Source of the DNA: Acetobacter sp. UBA5411
Lineage (GTDB): Bacteria; Pseudomonadota; Alphaproteobacteria; Acetobacterales; Acetobacteraceae
Assembly: GCF_002409645.1 (NCBI RefSeq)
Contig: NZ_DHNR01000045.1
Location: forward strand, 508 to 45,425
Direction of reading: 5' to 3'
DNA: 44,918 nt
Below, piece by piece: positions 32,463-40,755 of this stretch (the first letter of the stretch is position 1; every line of letters begins with the position of its first letter). The notes beneath the pieces are model-generated. The model did not search any database and was not told the origin of the DNA. It saw only the letters and a program-made list of their open reading frames with translations. The translations under genes and the position numbers were made by a program.

Positions 32463-33456
32463 CCTCACTTCCGCTACGGACAGCTTTCCGCAGACGCTTC
32501 CGGACGAATTTTCCTTTATTCGCCGTCATTTCCGTCGCCTCGCCGGAAAGGACGCGCTGGATCTCACTGACGACGCTGCAGTGTTCACGCCATCACCGGG
32601 AAAGGAGATGGTGATCGCCGCCGACGCCATGGTCGAAGGCGTGCATTTTCTTCCCGATGATCCGCCGGATACCGTTGGCCGCAAGCTCCTGCGTGCCAAC
32701 CTTTCCGACATGGCGGCCATGGGCGCCCGTCCTTTTGGATGGCTGTTGACACTCGCCTGCCCCAAGGCAGACAGCCGATACAACGATGCCTGGTTTGAAG
32801 CTTTCTCTGACGGGCTGGCGGAGGATCAGGCGCTGTTCGGGGTCTCTCTGCTTGGCGGCGACACGACCTCTACGCGAGGCCCCCTTGTTCTCTCTCTCAC
32901 CATTCTTGGCGACATTTCACCGGGTCACGCGCTAAGACGCAATGGCGCACAGGAAGGTGACGGACTATGGGTGACAGGCACCATAGGAGACGGAGCGCTG
33001 GGCCTTCTGGCGCTTCAGGGCAAGGTTGCTGACCCCACCGGCTGGCTGGCGGAACGCTATCGTCTGCCTCGTCCCCGACTTGGGCTGGACCTGTCGGGCA
33101 TCGCCCATGCCGCCATGGATGTGTCAGATGGGCTGGTGCAGGATGTCGGACATCTCGCACGCGAGAGTGGATTGGGAGCACGGCTCGATGTCGATAGTGT
33201 GCCGCTGTCAGACGCTGCACGGAGCATTGTCACTGACGATGAAGGACTTGCTCTCTGTCTGACCGGAGGCGACGACTATGAATTGTTGCTGGCTGTTCCC
33301 GCGGATCGAACGGCCGCTCTGCTGAGTCACTGTCAGGAACGGAACATAGCAGTCACACGCATTGGTGAATTTGTGGGCAACGCGCCGGGTGTGCATGTCG
33401 TCTGTCATGATGGTTCACATTTCCCGATACACCGTCAGGGCTGGAGCCACTTCTGA
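32446..33456 (+). CDS. thiL: Thiamine-monophosphate kinase
   Basis: 336 residues. DEFSFIRRHF, DDAAVFTPSPGKEMVIAADAMVEGVHF and LLRANLSDMAAMGARPFGWLL make up the ATP and Mg2+ site of the ThiL/PurM superfamily. LLGGDTTS, AAMDVSDGLVQDVGHLA and CLTGGDDYELLLAVP complete it. It phosphorylates thiamine monophosphate to thiamine diphosphate in the cytoplasm. It starts inside the end of nusB, so nusB-thiL is translationally coupled, an order seen in many Proteobacteria. Confidence 0.96.
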   Translation: MTDRPDLTSATDSFPQTLPDEFSFIRRHFRRLAGKDALDLTDDAAVFTPSPGKEMVIAADAMVEGVHFLPDDPPDTVGRKLLRANLSDMAAMGARPFGWLLTLACPKADSRYNDAWFEAFSDGLAEDQALFGVSLLGGDTTSTRGPLVLSLTILGDISPGHALRRNGAQEGDGLWVTGTIGDGALGLLALQGKVADPTGWLAERYRLPRPRLGLDLSGIAHAAMDVSDGLVQDVGHLARESGLGARLDVDSVPLSDAARSIVTDDEGLALCLTGGDDYELLLAVPADRTAALLSHCQERNIAVTRIGEFVGNAPGVHVVCHDGSHFPIHRQGWSHF

Positions 33457-33489
33457 TCCGGCTTTCGGTAGTTCTCTGAAAGCGTTTAT

Positions 33490-33510
33490 GGACCGCCGGT
33501 CCTGATTTTC
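33490..33510 (+). terminator. Possible terminator after thiL
   Basis: A short stem GGACC-GCC-GGTCC (33490-33502) followed by TGATTTTC lies 34 bases after the thiL stop. Only five base pairs and a short T-run, so weak support. Confidence 0.35.
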
Positions 33511-33664
33511 ACGATACTGATTATTGAATCATGCACGAGGCTCAACGCCCGTCAGATCCCTTTCTATTTAATTCTGAATCAAGAATATACCTTAAGGTGG
33601 AAATAAAAAATTATCTATTTAAATATTATACTCGCTTGATCAGATACCTTCGAGGACAAGCAGA

Positions 33665-35365
33665 ATGTTGAAATCTTGGCCCGGTGGCTGGGCGGATGCG
33701 AAAGCAACACTGGCAGCGCTCCAACAGTCATTTGCGGTCATCGAATTTGACACCCAAGGCGTTATCCTGAACGCGAACGAGAATTTCTGTCACTCAATGG
33801 GATATCGATCCGAGGAAATCGTCGGACGACATCACAGGATTTTTGTCGAACCGGATTATGCCGAAAGCCCGGATTACCGCGCTTTCTGGAACAAGCTTGC
33901 CAGCGGTAAATTTGTCACCGGCGAATGTGTGCGTATCGGGAAAAACGGAGAGGAAGTCTGGCTACAAGCGTCCTACTCCCCTGTGCACGATGTCTCCGGC
34001 AATGTTTACAAGATCGTAAAACTGGCGTCCGTCATCACCGGGTCCGTCATGGAGGCTGCCGATTCAAAAGGAAAGCTGGATGCGCTTTCCCGGGTGCAGG
34101 CCATGATCGAGTTTCTGCCCGACGGCACTATCATGACCGCCAATAAAAATTTTCTGGATACGATTGCATACGATCTTCCCGAAATACAGGGACGCCACCA
34201 CAGTATGTTCGTTGGGCCTGAGGTGGCGAAGTCTGCCGAATATGCCGCTTTCTGGGACAAGCTGAGAGCCGGTGAATTCGTCTCCTCCGAATGCAAGCGG
34301 ATCGGCAAGAATGGCAAGGAAATCTGGCTACAGACGTCCTACAACCCGATTTTTGACCGCAAGGGTCGTGTCATCAAGGTCGTCAAATTCGCCACAGACA
34401 TTACCCGCCGTGTCCACGCGATCAATGAAATCGAGACTGGCCTGAAAAAACTCGCCAATAACACGCTCAATTATCGTCTTACGACCCCCATCGACCCGAC
34501 ATATGAGGGGCTACGGAACGATTTCAATACCGCCATCCAGAACCTTGATCGGACAATTGGCGCAATTTCTTCATCGGTAGAAACTGTTGGCAAGGGGGCG
34601 GATGAGATCAGCATGGCGTCCGGAGATCTGGCGCGACGCACAGAAACGCAGGCCGGCAGTCTGGAAGGCACAGCCTCCCGCCTCAACCAGCTGACTGACG
34701 CTGTGACACGAAGTGCTCACGGGGCCATGGATGCATCGACCCTCGCCTCCAATGTCCGAACCAATGCCGCTAAATCCGGTGAGGTTGTGAACAATGCAGT
34801 CACGGCCATGGAGCAGATCCGGAACACGTCAGAATCAATTTCACAGATCGTTGGCATGATTGATGAAATTGCTTTCCTGACCAACATGCTGTCCCTGAAT
34901 GCGGCGGTTGAAGCAGCGCGAGCGGGAGAAGCCGGGGTAGGCTTCTCTGTGGTTGCCTCTGAAGTCCGACAGTTGGCGAAACGGTCCGCCGATGCCTCAA
35001 AACAGATCCGGGATCTGATCTCCAGTTCCGACGTTCAAGTGCAGCAGGGCGTTGAACTGGTGGGAACGGCGGGCAAGGCCTTGCAGTCGATTGTGAGCGA
35101 GATGTCTCACATGGATAATCTGATGTCCGATATTGCCACATGTGCGCAGGAGCAGGCTCAGGGACTGGCCCAGATCAATGATTCTGTAAGCAAACTTGAC
35201 CATATGACCCAGAAGAATGCCGCGATGGCGACGCAAAGCACAAAAGCGGCTCACGCTCTGGATAGTCAGGCGAAGCGGCTGGAGAAGCTTACCGGACACT
35301 TCAAAATCAGTTCTTTCCATGACACTGAAACACGGTCTTTCGCTCCCGTGCTTTGTGACGTTTAG
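33665..35365 (+). CDS. Soluble chemoreceptor with two PAS domains
   Basis: 566 residues, no signal peptide and no membrane helix. Two PAS domains follow each other (about 12-125 and 134-248). They look like a duplication: RIGKNGEEVWLQ at 90 and RIGKNGKEIWLQ at 212 are 122 residues apart, and NEN/NKN, GRHH and FVEP/FVGP also pair. A HAMP-like linker (about 251-300) leads to a methyl-accepting signalling domain with the tip EIAFLTNMLSLNAAVEAARAG-type motif (about 401-421). The tip should bind CheA/CheW. No NWETF-type tail for CheR is present. PAS of this type may hold heme or flavin and sense oxygen or redox state. No che or flagellar genes are in the window. A strong terminator follows. Confidence 0.9.
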   Translation: MLKSWPGGWADAKATLAALQQSFAVIEFDTQGVILNANENFCHSMGYRSEEIVGRHHRIFVEPDYAESPDYRAFWNKLASGKFVTGECVRIGKNGEEVWLQASYSPVHDVSGNVYKIVKLASVITGSVMEAADSKGKLDALSRVQAMIEFLPDGTIMTANKNFLDTIAYDLPEIQGRHHSMFVGPEVAKSAEYAAFWDKLRAGEFVSSECKRIGKNGKEIWLQTSYNPIFDRKGRVIKVVKFATDITRRVHAINEIETGLKKLANNTLNYRLTTPIDPTYEGLRNDFNTAIQNLDRTIGAISSSVETVGKGADEISMASGDLARRTETQAGSLEGTASRLNQLTDAVTRSAHGAMDASTLASNVRTNAAKSGEVVNNAVTAMEQIRNTSESISQIVGMIDEIAFLTNMLSLNAAVEAARAGEAGVGFSVVASEVRQLAKRSADASKQIRDLISSSDVQVQQGVELVGTAGKALQSIVSEMSHMDNLMSDIATCAQEQAQGLAQINDSVSKLDHMTQKNAAMATQSTKAAHALDSQAKRLEKLTGHFKISSFHDTETRSFAPVLCDV

Positions 35366-35388
35366 GCTTAAAACCTATTGGTGAGAGC

Positions 35389-35428
35389 GTCGGGTATCAT
35401 CATTGCAGGTGATGCCCGACTGTTTTTT
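35389..35428 (+). terminator. Rho-independent terminator of the chemoreceptor gene
   Basis: A 13-bp stem with two G-U pairs (35389-35401 with 35408-35420), a 6-base loop and then TGTTTTTTG. It begins 23 bases after the stop codon. Confidence 0.9.
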
Positions 35429-35705
35429 GCCAGATCAGATCGGTTCAGAAGAAATCGGCTACGTCCCCCCTGCTGCCGCATTGAGTGTATAGAAATTTCT
35501 TCGCGATCAAGAAACTATCACTTTACAAATCATATAATATTTTCCTGTTTATTTTGAAAATAACTTCAATCGTCAGAAGACAGTAAAATTAGACCCTCCC
35601 TCATAGATCACATCTATGAAAGCTATTGACCGTTTATACGTTACGATTCCATTATGATATATGAGAAAAAGGCAATCAGAGGCGGTGTTCGGATAAGAGA
35701 CCCCA
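35429..35705. promoter_or_regulatory. AT-rich region upstream of the accessory module
   Basis: No gene seen. It contains the inverted repeat TTTCTT-N7-AAGAAA (35496-35514) and an AT-rich stretch to 35660. It probably carries the promoter of the unknown-protein/oxygenase gene pair that starts at 35706. Confidence 0.4.
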
Positions 35706-36506
35706 ATGGACTGTCGAGAAATCATCAAAGCAAAAATCACTATCCCTAGTCTCGTTGGGCTATGGACGCGAAGCCTTATTGAATGGGGCGACGGACGGCG
35801 TGACGAGAGCACAAAGGTCTTCTGGTTGCAGGGGAAAAACCATTTTATTGACCTGCGCCAGCCTGCCTCCCTGCCCCGTTTTCCTGACAGAAAATGTCGT
35901 GACGATCTGACGCATCAGGACTGCCTCGCCCTGTCCCGTCAGGAAGGTTTTGCAGGTCATCTTCAAACACATGGCGACGCTTACGAGTGGATCCGCATGA
36001 TCGACTATCAACCCGCTCAGAGTATCGCCGATGCTGGCTTTCTGCATTGGCAGAATACGACATTGATAGAGAAAGGCAGAGACTTACCCTATACCGAGTA
36101 TTGGCACCGCGAAAAAGGCTTCACCTCGTCAATCCCGCTACATCTTCAGCTTGAAGATCCGGCAAACGGTTGTCGGGCTGCCTTTCTCATGGTCGGGCGT
36201 GACTTCATGTTCACCAGAGAGCGATCTCTTTCTGTGCCAACAGACATGACGCTGCACGAAGCTGTCAGTCAGGCTTCGAACGAAGAACATGCCCGCCAAC
36301 TGGTCGATTGTGAAATCTCCTTCGGCAAAATCGCTGAGGCCGGTGGGCCGCTCATCATCCACAACTCAACGCTGCCCTGGAAAACAGGGACATCATTCCA
36401 GTTTGATCTGTCAGGCGAAACCATCGTCACAATTCCCGATATCGCGCCGAATGGAAAAAATCTGACACGCAGGTGGCATCGGGTACACACAGAAGGAAAC
36501 TACTGA
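35706..36506 (+). CDS. Conserved hypothetical protein
   Basis: 266 residues, cytoplasmic by lack of signal peptide or membrane helix. The start IPSLVGLWTRSLIEWGDGRRDESTKVFWLQG followed by FIDLRQPASLP has a beta-rich, lipocalin-like look. Further pieces are AYEWIRMIDYQPAQSIADAGFLHW and LPYTEYWHREKG. I recall similar unnamed proteins in other Proteobacteria but cannot assign a function. Its stop (TGA at 36504-36506) shares one base with the start of the oxygenase gene, so the two are translated together and probably act on the same process. Confidence 0.75.
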   Translation: MDCREIIKAKITIPSLVGLWTRSLIEWGDGRRDESTKVFWLQGKNHFIDLRQPASLPRFPDRKCRDDLTHQDCLALSRQEGFAGHLQTHGDAYEWIRMIDYQPAQSIADAGFLHWQNTTLIEKGRDLPYTEYWHREKGFTSSIPLHLQLEDPANGCRAAFLMVGRDFMFTRERSLSVPTDMTLHEAVSQASNEEHARQLVDCEISFGKIAEAGGPLIIHNSTLPWKTGTSFQFDLSGETIVTIPDIAPNGKNLTRRWHRVHTEGNY

Positions 36507-37531
36507 TGAACAGTACTTTCACGACGATACCTGTCATTGATATTTCAGGGCTGTCCGGCACTCCCGAACAGAAGCGGACTGTCGTCGAAAATCTCGGTGA
36601 TGCTGCACGACATGTCGGTTTCATGTACATCACCGGTCACGGCATGGATCCTTCCCTGTTCTCCAACATGCTGCGTGAGACGAAAGCTTTCTTCGACCTC
36701 CCCATTGAAGAAAAAATAGCTCTTTATATCGGCAAATCTTCTAATCATCGTGGGTATGTCCCACAAGGAGAGGAAGTTTTCTCAAGTGGAAGCAAAGATC
36801 TCAAGGAAGCCTTCGACCTGTCGCTGGACCTCCCTTCTGACGATCCTGATTACCTCGCAGGCAATCCTCTGCTTGGTCCCAATCAATGGCCACCCATTCC
36901 AGAATTCCGTGAGATCATAACAGCTTACTACAACAGCGTTTTCAACGTAGGTCGCCGCCTGATATCAGCGTTTGCTCTGGCGTTGGGACTGAATGCTGAT
37001 GCGTTTGAGTCGAGCCTGACCAGACCTCCCAGCCAGTTGCGGCTGATCCATTACCCTTATGATCCGACAGCGCATGATGTGGCCGGCATTGGTGCGCATA
37101 CCGATTTTGAATGTTTTACCTTATTGCGCGCCACCGCGCCCGGGCTGGAAGTCATGAACGGTCAGGGAGAATGGATTGATGCGCCCCCGATCGAAAATGC
37201 CTTTATCGTCAATATTGGTGATATGCTTGAGCTACTCAGTGGAGGAGAGTTCATCGCAACATCGCATCGCGTTCGTAAAGTAAAAGAAGAACGCTATTCT
37301 TTCCCTCTGTTTTTCTCTCTGGACTATGATGTACGGGTGCAGCCACTTCCCGGACGGGAAAATCCCGCTCTCCCGACACAGAGTCTTGTGGCTGGCGAGC
37401 ATCTTTTTGCCCAGACAGCGCAGATATTTACCTATCTGAAACAACGCCTTGCGGATGGAACGCTGGTTTTGCCAGACGCATCGCTGGCACTGTCCTCTTT
37501 TGGACAGGAAGCACGTCATCCCAATACGTAG
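36506..37531 (+). CDS. 2-oxoglutarate/Fe(II)-dependent oxygenase, isopenicillin N synthase-like
   Basis: 341 residues from the ATG at 36506, with AAGGAA upstream; the frame runs back to 36473 inside the previous gene. An N-terminal DIOX_N domain (IPVIDISGL, GFMYITGHGM) precedes the double-stranded beta helix. Iron ligands are His198 and Asp200 (GAHTDFE) and His254 (ATSHRV); Arg263 in RYSFPLFF is the 2-oxoglutarate-binding Arg of the RxS motif. The presence of RxS argues for a 2-oxoglutarate-using enzyme, not a true penicillin synthase. Substrate unknown. The coupled upstream gene and the downstream LysR and binding-protein genes suggest oxidation of an imported small molecule. Confidence 0.87.
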   Translation: MNSTFTTIPVIDISGLSGTPEQKRTVVENLGDAARHVGFMYITGHGMDPSLFSNMLRETKAFFDLPIEEKIALYIGKSSNHRGYVPQGEEVFSSGSKDLKEAFDLSLDLPSDDPDYLAGNPLLGPNQWPPIPEFREIITAYYNSVFNVGRRLISAFALALGLNADAFESSLTRPPSQLRLIHYPYDPTAHDVAGIGAHTDFECFTLLRATAPGLEVMNGQGEWIDAPPIENAFIVNIGDMLELLSGGEFIATSHRVRKVKEERYSFPLFFSLDYDVRVQPLPGRENPALPTQSLVAGEHLFAQTAQIFTYLKQRLADGTLVLPDASLALSSFGQEARHPNT

Positions 37532-37578
37532 TTCCATAACTTTTCTGTAGATAAAATTCTTTTTCAAATCGGAACGGG

Positions 37579-38571
37579 ATGAAGGTGAAAACACAAAACG
37601 CTGTCTCTCCCACAGAACAGATGCTCAAGGCTTTCATCCGTAAAGTTGACTGGAATCTCTGCCGGGATTTCCTGGCTATTGTTGAATATGGCGGTATAGG
37701 TGCTGCCGCACGGGCAACCGGACGCCAGCAACCCAGTCTGAGCGCCTCACTCAAACGATTTGAAAATCATATCGGCTTCACGCTCTGCTCCCGATCAAGC
37801 CGGGGGATAGAACTGACACCCTCAGGAAAGGCCGTTTTTGAGCTGTGCAGGGAAATGTCCAGTTGTGTCATGGCCATTCCTCAACATGCAGCCGCAGCCG
37901 CCGGGTGTGTTGAAGGAACTTTACGACTCAGCATGGTCGCCGATCTTGGAATTCGTGCTGTCGATGATGCGATCATCATGTTTCATGAAATCTATCCGTC
38001 GGTTTCCCTGCACATCGACGTGGCACCATGGCGGGACACCATTGAAGCTGTTGTGAGAGGCGATGCGGATATTGGCATAAGCTGTGACAATGCGCCCCGG
38101 GACACACTCCGATATGTCCCGATTGGACGAGAAGAGCAGCAGCTTTACTGCCATGCCTCTTCCCGCATTTTTCAGGAACTGAAATCCTGTTCACCCGACA
38201 CCACTCAGTACAAGCCGCATATTTTCTCAAAATACAATTTTGTTCTGACGGGCAATGATGAGCCGCAGGAGCTTTTCTCATTCCGCAAACGTCATGGGCT
38301 GGGCCGCCATATCGGTGGACAGGCTGACACACTGAGCGAGGCCCGACGACTGATCCGCCTTGGGGTGGGGATTGGTTTTCTGCCAACGGATTTTGCGGCC
38401 GGGGATGTCCAGAACGGGCAACTGGTTCCGCTTCTGCCCGAGACTATTCTCCCGCGCTACCCGATCTACATGATCACCCGTGCGGAAACCCCCGACGGCA
38501 CGGCGGCATCCCTGATCGTGAACGTCATCATTTCAAGAACAGCAGGAAAGGAGATGCAGAAAAGCCTCTGA
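37579..38571 (+). CDS. LysR-family transcriptional regulator
   Basis: 330 residues. The winged helix (about 22-82) reads WNLCRDFLAIVEYGGIGAAARATGRQQPSLSASLKRFENHIG and ends RGIELTPSGKAVFE, a standard LysR HTH. The effector-binding domain (about 105-320) has GTLRLSMVADLGIRAVDDAI and GDADIGISCDN. There is an unusual 20-residue lead before the HTH. LysR genes are usually divergent from their target, but here the gene points the same way as the oxygenase gene before it and the binding-protein gene after it. Likely controls this module in response to its substrate. Confidence 0.9.
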   Translation: MKVKTQNAVSPTEQMLKAFIRKVDWNLCRDFLAIVEYGGIGAAARATGRQQPSLSASLKRFENHIGFTLCSRSSRGIELTPSGKAVFELCREMSSCVMAIPQHAAAAAGCVEGTLRLSMVADLGIRAVDDAIIMFHEIYPSVSLHIDVAPWRDTIEAVVRGDADIGISCDNAPRDTLRYVPIGREEQQLYCHASSRIFQELKSCSPDTTQYKPHIFSKYNFVLTGNDEPQELFSFRKRHGLGRHIGGQADTLSEARRLIRLGVGIGFLPTDFAAGDVQNGQLVPLLPETILPRYPIYMITRAETPDGTAASLIVNVIISRTAGKEMQKSL

Positions 38572-38627
38572 CACACTGTTGTCCGTTCTTGCCACAAACT
38601 CCCTCGCCTCCGACAAAAGGAACTCTC

Positions 38628-39605
38628 ATGACACTACGATCAGGACTTAAACGCCTCGCTTTCGTCCTCGGCCTGTCTCTTGCCACATTGGGTTCCGCGC
38701 GGGCCGCTCCCCTGCAGGTCGGTTTCAGTGACTGGCCCGGCTTCGTGGCCTGGCAGATTGCCATCGAGAAAAACTGGTTCAGGGAAGCCGGCGTCGACGT
38801 CAATTTCCAGTGGTTCGACTACAGCGCCTCACTGGATGCCTACGCAGCCGGCAAACTTGATGCCATAGCGGCGACCAATGGCGATGTTCTCGTAACAGGC
38901 GCATCCGGTCGCAAAAGCATCATTGTCATGGCCAATGACTATTCCGACGGCAACGACATGATCATCGCTGTTCCCGGCATCAACTCCCTCACCGAACTGA
39001 AGGGCAAAAAGATTGCTGTGGAAACCGGGCTAGTCGATCATCTCATGCTTCTGACGGCTCTCAAACAGGTCGGGCTATCAGAAAAAGACGTGACACTGGT
39101 GAACACCAAGACCAACGAGACCCCGCAGGTTCTGGCGTCTGGCGCGGTAGCGGCCATTGCCGCCTGGCAGCCCAGTTCCGGTCAGGCTCTTCGGGAAGTG
39201 CCGGGTTCCAGACCACTCTTCACCTCGCGTGAAGCGCCGGGGCTTATCTATGACATTCTGGCTATCAGTCCGGAAAGTCTGAAAGAGCACAGAGAAGAAT
39301 GGAAACGGCTGATTTCAGTATGGGAGCGTGTCGTGGCCTACATCAAGGACCCGAAAACACGTGACGACGCCGTCAAGATCATGTCTGCCCGTGTCGGCCT
39401 TCCTCCTGCAAGCTATACAAAACTTCTCAAGGGCACTCATCTGCTGACCATTGAAGACAACCGCGAGATCTACAAGCGGACCGAGGGGCTTTCCTCCCTT
39501 CTCGGCTCCACCCGCAATGCCGACGCTTTCAATGTCCGTTATGATGTCTACAAAACACCGCAGAATCTTCCAGCCTACCTTGATGCAAGCCTGATCCAGC
39601 CTTAA
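38628..39605 (+). CDS. ABC transporter substrate-binding protein (SsuA/NMT1-like), orphan
   Basis: 325 residues from ATG 38628 (AAAAGG upstream). A signal peptide (KRLAFVLGLSLATLGSARA) directs it to the periplasm. LQVGFSDWPGFVAWQIAIEKNWFREAGVDVNFQWFDY is the typical start of the SsuA/TauA/ThiY (NMT1) binding-protein fold; AYAAGKLDAIAATNGD and LKGKKIAVETG follow. Relatives bind sulfonates, taurine, nitrate or thiamine precursors. No permease or ATPase gene follows; the next gene is a hydrolase. It lies 56 bases after the LysR gene. It may use a transporter encoded elsewhere. Confidence 0.87.
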   Translation: MTLRSGLKRLAFVLGLSLATLGSARAAPLQVGFSDWPGFVAWQIAIEKNWFREAGVDVNFQWFDYSASLDAYAAGKLDAIAATNGDVLVTGASGRKSIIVMANDYSDGNDMIIAVPGINSLTELKGKKIAVETGLVDHLMLLTALKQVGLSEKDVTLVNTKTNETPQVLASGAVAAIAAWQPSSGQALREVPGSRPLFTSREAPGLIYDILAISPESLKEHREEWKRLISVWERVVAYIKDPKTRDDAVKIMSARVGLPPASYTKLLKGTHLLTIEDNREIYKRTEGLSSLLGSTRNADAFNVRYDVYKTPQNLPAYLDASLIQP

Positions 39606-39617
39606 CGGCCTTTTTCA

Positions 39618-39654
39618 GTCCGGCCTGTGCTCAGGATGCCTGAGCCAGCCGGAC
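39618..39654 (+). terminator. Two-part hairpin after the binding-protein gene
   Basis: An outer stem GTCCGGC/GCCGGAC (39618-39624, 39648-39654) and an inner stem GCTCAG/CTGAGC (39629-39634, 39640-39645) lie 13 bases after the stop. No T-run follows, so it may stabilise the 3' end or act with Rho. Confidence 0.4.
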
Positions 39655-39766
39655 CATTCTGCCCTGAGCGCAGAGCACATGATGCCCTTCCGGCATTGAC
39701 AGCCGTCCTCATCGGTTCAGGATCGGAGACAGACGACAACGCTTTTCTGTCGAGAGGATATACGTC

Positions 39767-40447
39767 ATGAGTTCAACCATTACCCTGACCGCTGCTGACG
39801 GCCATGAGTTTTCAGCCTGGCAGGCCGGAGCGCAGGACGCGCCCTATGCGCTGATTGTCGTGCAGGAAATTTTCGGCGTGAACCATAATATCCGGCATGT
39901 GGCCGACGAATTTGCCGCAGCCGGATTTTCGGTGCTCGCGCCGGCTGTTTTCGACCGTGCGCAACGGAACGTGGAGTTGGGATACAGTTCCGAAGACGTT
40001 CAGGAAGGACTGCGGCTGCGAAGTGAAATTCCGCTGACCGATACGCTGGCCGACCTTGAGGCCTGTGTGAAACATTTCAGACATCATTTGCCCCACCGCA
40101 AGGTCGGCATCATCGGCTATTGCTGGGGCGGCACGCTGGCATGGGATGCTGCGACCCACACGCACGATCTGGGAGCGGCTGTCAGCTGGTACGGTGGAGG
40201 CATTGCGGCGCACAAGGACGCGACGCCTCACTGCCCCGTGCAGCTGCATTTCGGTGTGGAAGACACGTCAATTCCGCATCAGGACGTAAAAACCATCCGG
40301 GAGACGCATCCGGAGGTCGAGATATACGTTTACGATGATGCAGGACATGGTTTTGGGAACAGGGACCGCTCCAGCTTCAATGCCGAGGCCAATCGTCTGG
40401 CGTGGGAACGCAGCGTCGAATTTCTGAAAGCAAATCTGCATACATAA
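39767..40447 (+). CDS. Dienelactone hydrolase family protein
   Basis: 226 residues with an alpha/beta hydrolase fold. The catalytic triad is visible: Cys119 in IIGYCWGG, Asp166 in FGVEDTSIP and His194 in DAGHGFGN. VVQEIFGVNHNIRHVADEFAAAGFSVLAP is the family's N-terminal pattern with the Glu that activates the Cys. True dienelactone hydrolases open dienelactone in chlorocatechol breakdown; most relatives outside such clusters have unknown esterase roles, and no aromatic pathway genes are near. GAGAGGATAT precedes the start. Cytoplasmic. Confidence 0.88.
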   Translation: MSSTITLTAADGHEFSAWQAGAQDAPYALIVVQEIFGVNHNIRHVADEFAAAGFSVLAPAVFDRAQRNVELGYSSEDVQEGLRLRSEIPLTDTLADLEACVKHFRHHLPHRKVGIIGYCWGGTLAWDAATHTHDLGAAVSWYGGGIAAHKDATPHCPVQLHFGVEDTSIPHQDVKTIRETHPEVEIYVYDDAGHGFGNRDRSSFNAEANRLAWERSVEFLKANLHT

Positions 40448-40487
40448 GTGGCCGTATGGCCGCGCAATCCGCATGGAGGACAAGCTC

Positions 40488-40688
40488 ATGCAAGGAATGA
40501 CACCGGATTTTCAGAAACGACAGATGCCAGCCGCCAGTCTGATCATAGCGGCGAGTGTCGCTGCGGCAGGCCTGCTAGTCACGCTCGTCAGTAAGGCGAT
40601 GGGAAACAGGAAGGCCACTTCCACACCGCCATCTAATACCCCGGCACCGGCAGCGCCTCCGACGGCAACACCAAAACCGGCGGCGTGA
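40488..40688 (+). CDS. Small single-pass membrane protein
   Basis: 66 residues from ATG 40488, set by GGAGG 8 bases upstream; an in-frame ATG at 40473 is inside that ribosome site. One hydrophobic helix (about 16-38, SLIIAASVAAAGLLVTLVSKAM) is followed by a Pro/Ala/Thr tail of about 25 residues. No family recognised. It sits 40 bases after the hydrolase gene and may be on the same transcript. Confidence 0.55.
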   Translation: MQGMTPDFQKRQMPAASLIIAASVAAAGLLVTLVSKAMGNRKATSTPPSNTPAPAAPPTATPKPAA

Positions 40689-40720
40689 TCAGGGCTTTGA
40701 AAAGCCTGTTATGAAAGTAA

Positions 40721-40745
40721 GGGAGAGGTGATGCTCGCCTCTCCC
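40721..40745. terminator. Hairpin between the small membrane protein gene and ppk2
   Basis: An 8-bp stem GGGAGAGG/CCTCTCCC (40721-40728 and 40738-40745) lies between convergent genes, 32 bases after one stop and 11 beyond the other. T-rich on the plus side (ATTCTTCT). Probably a shared terminator. Confidence 0.6.
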
Positions 40746-40755
40746 ATTCTTCTAC

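Noticed and set aside
36506..37531. Isopenicillin N synthase for beta-lactam synthesis
   Set aside because: Only the superfamily is shared; the 2-oxoglutarate-binding RxS motif is present and no ACV synthetase is nearby.
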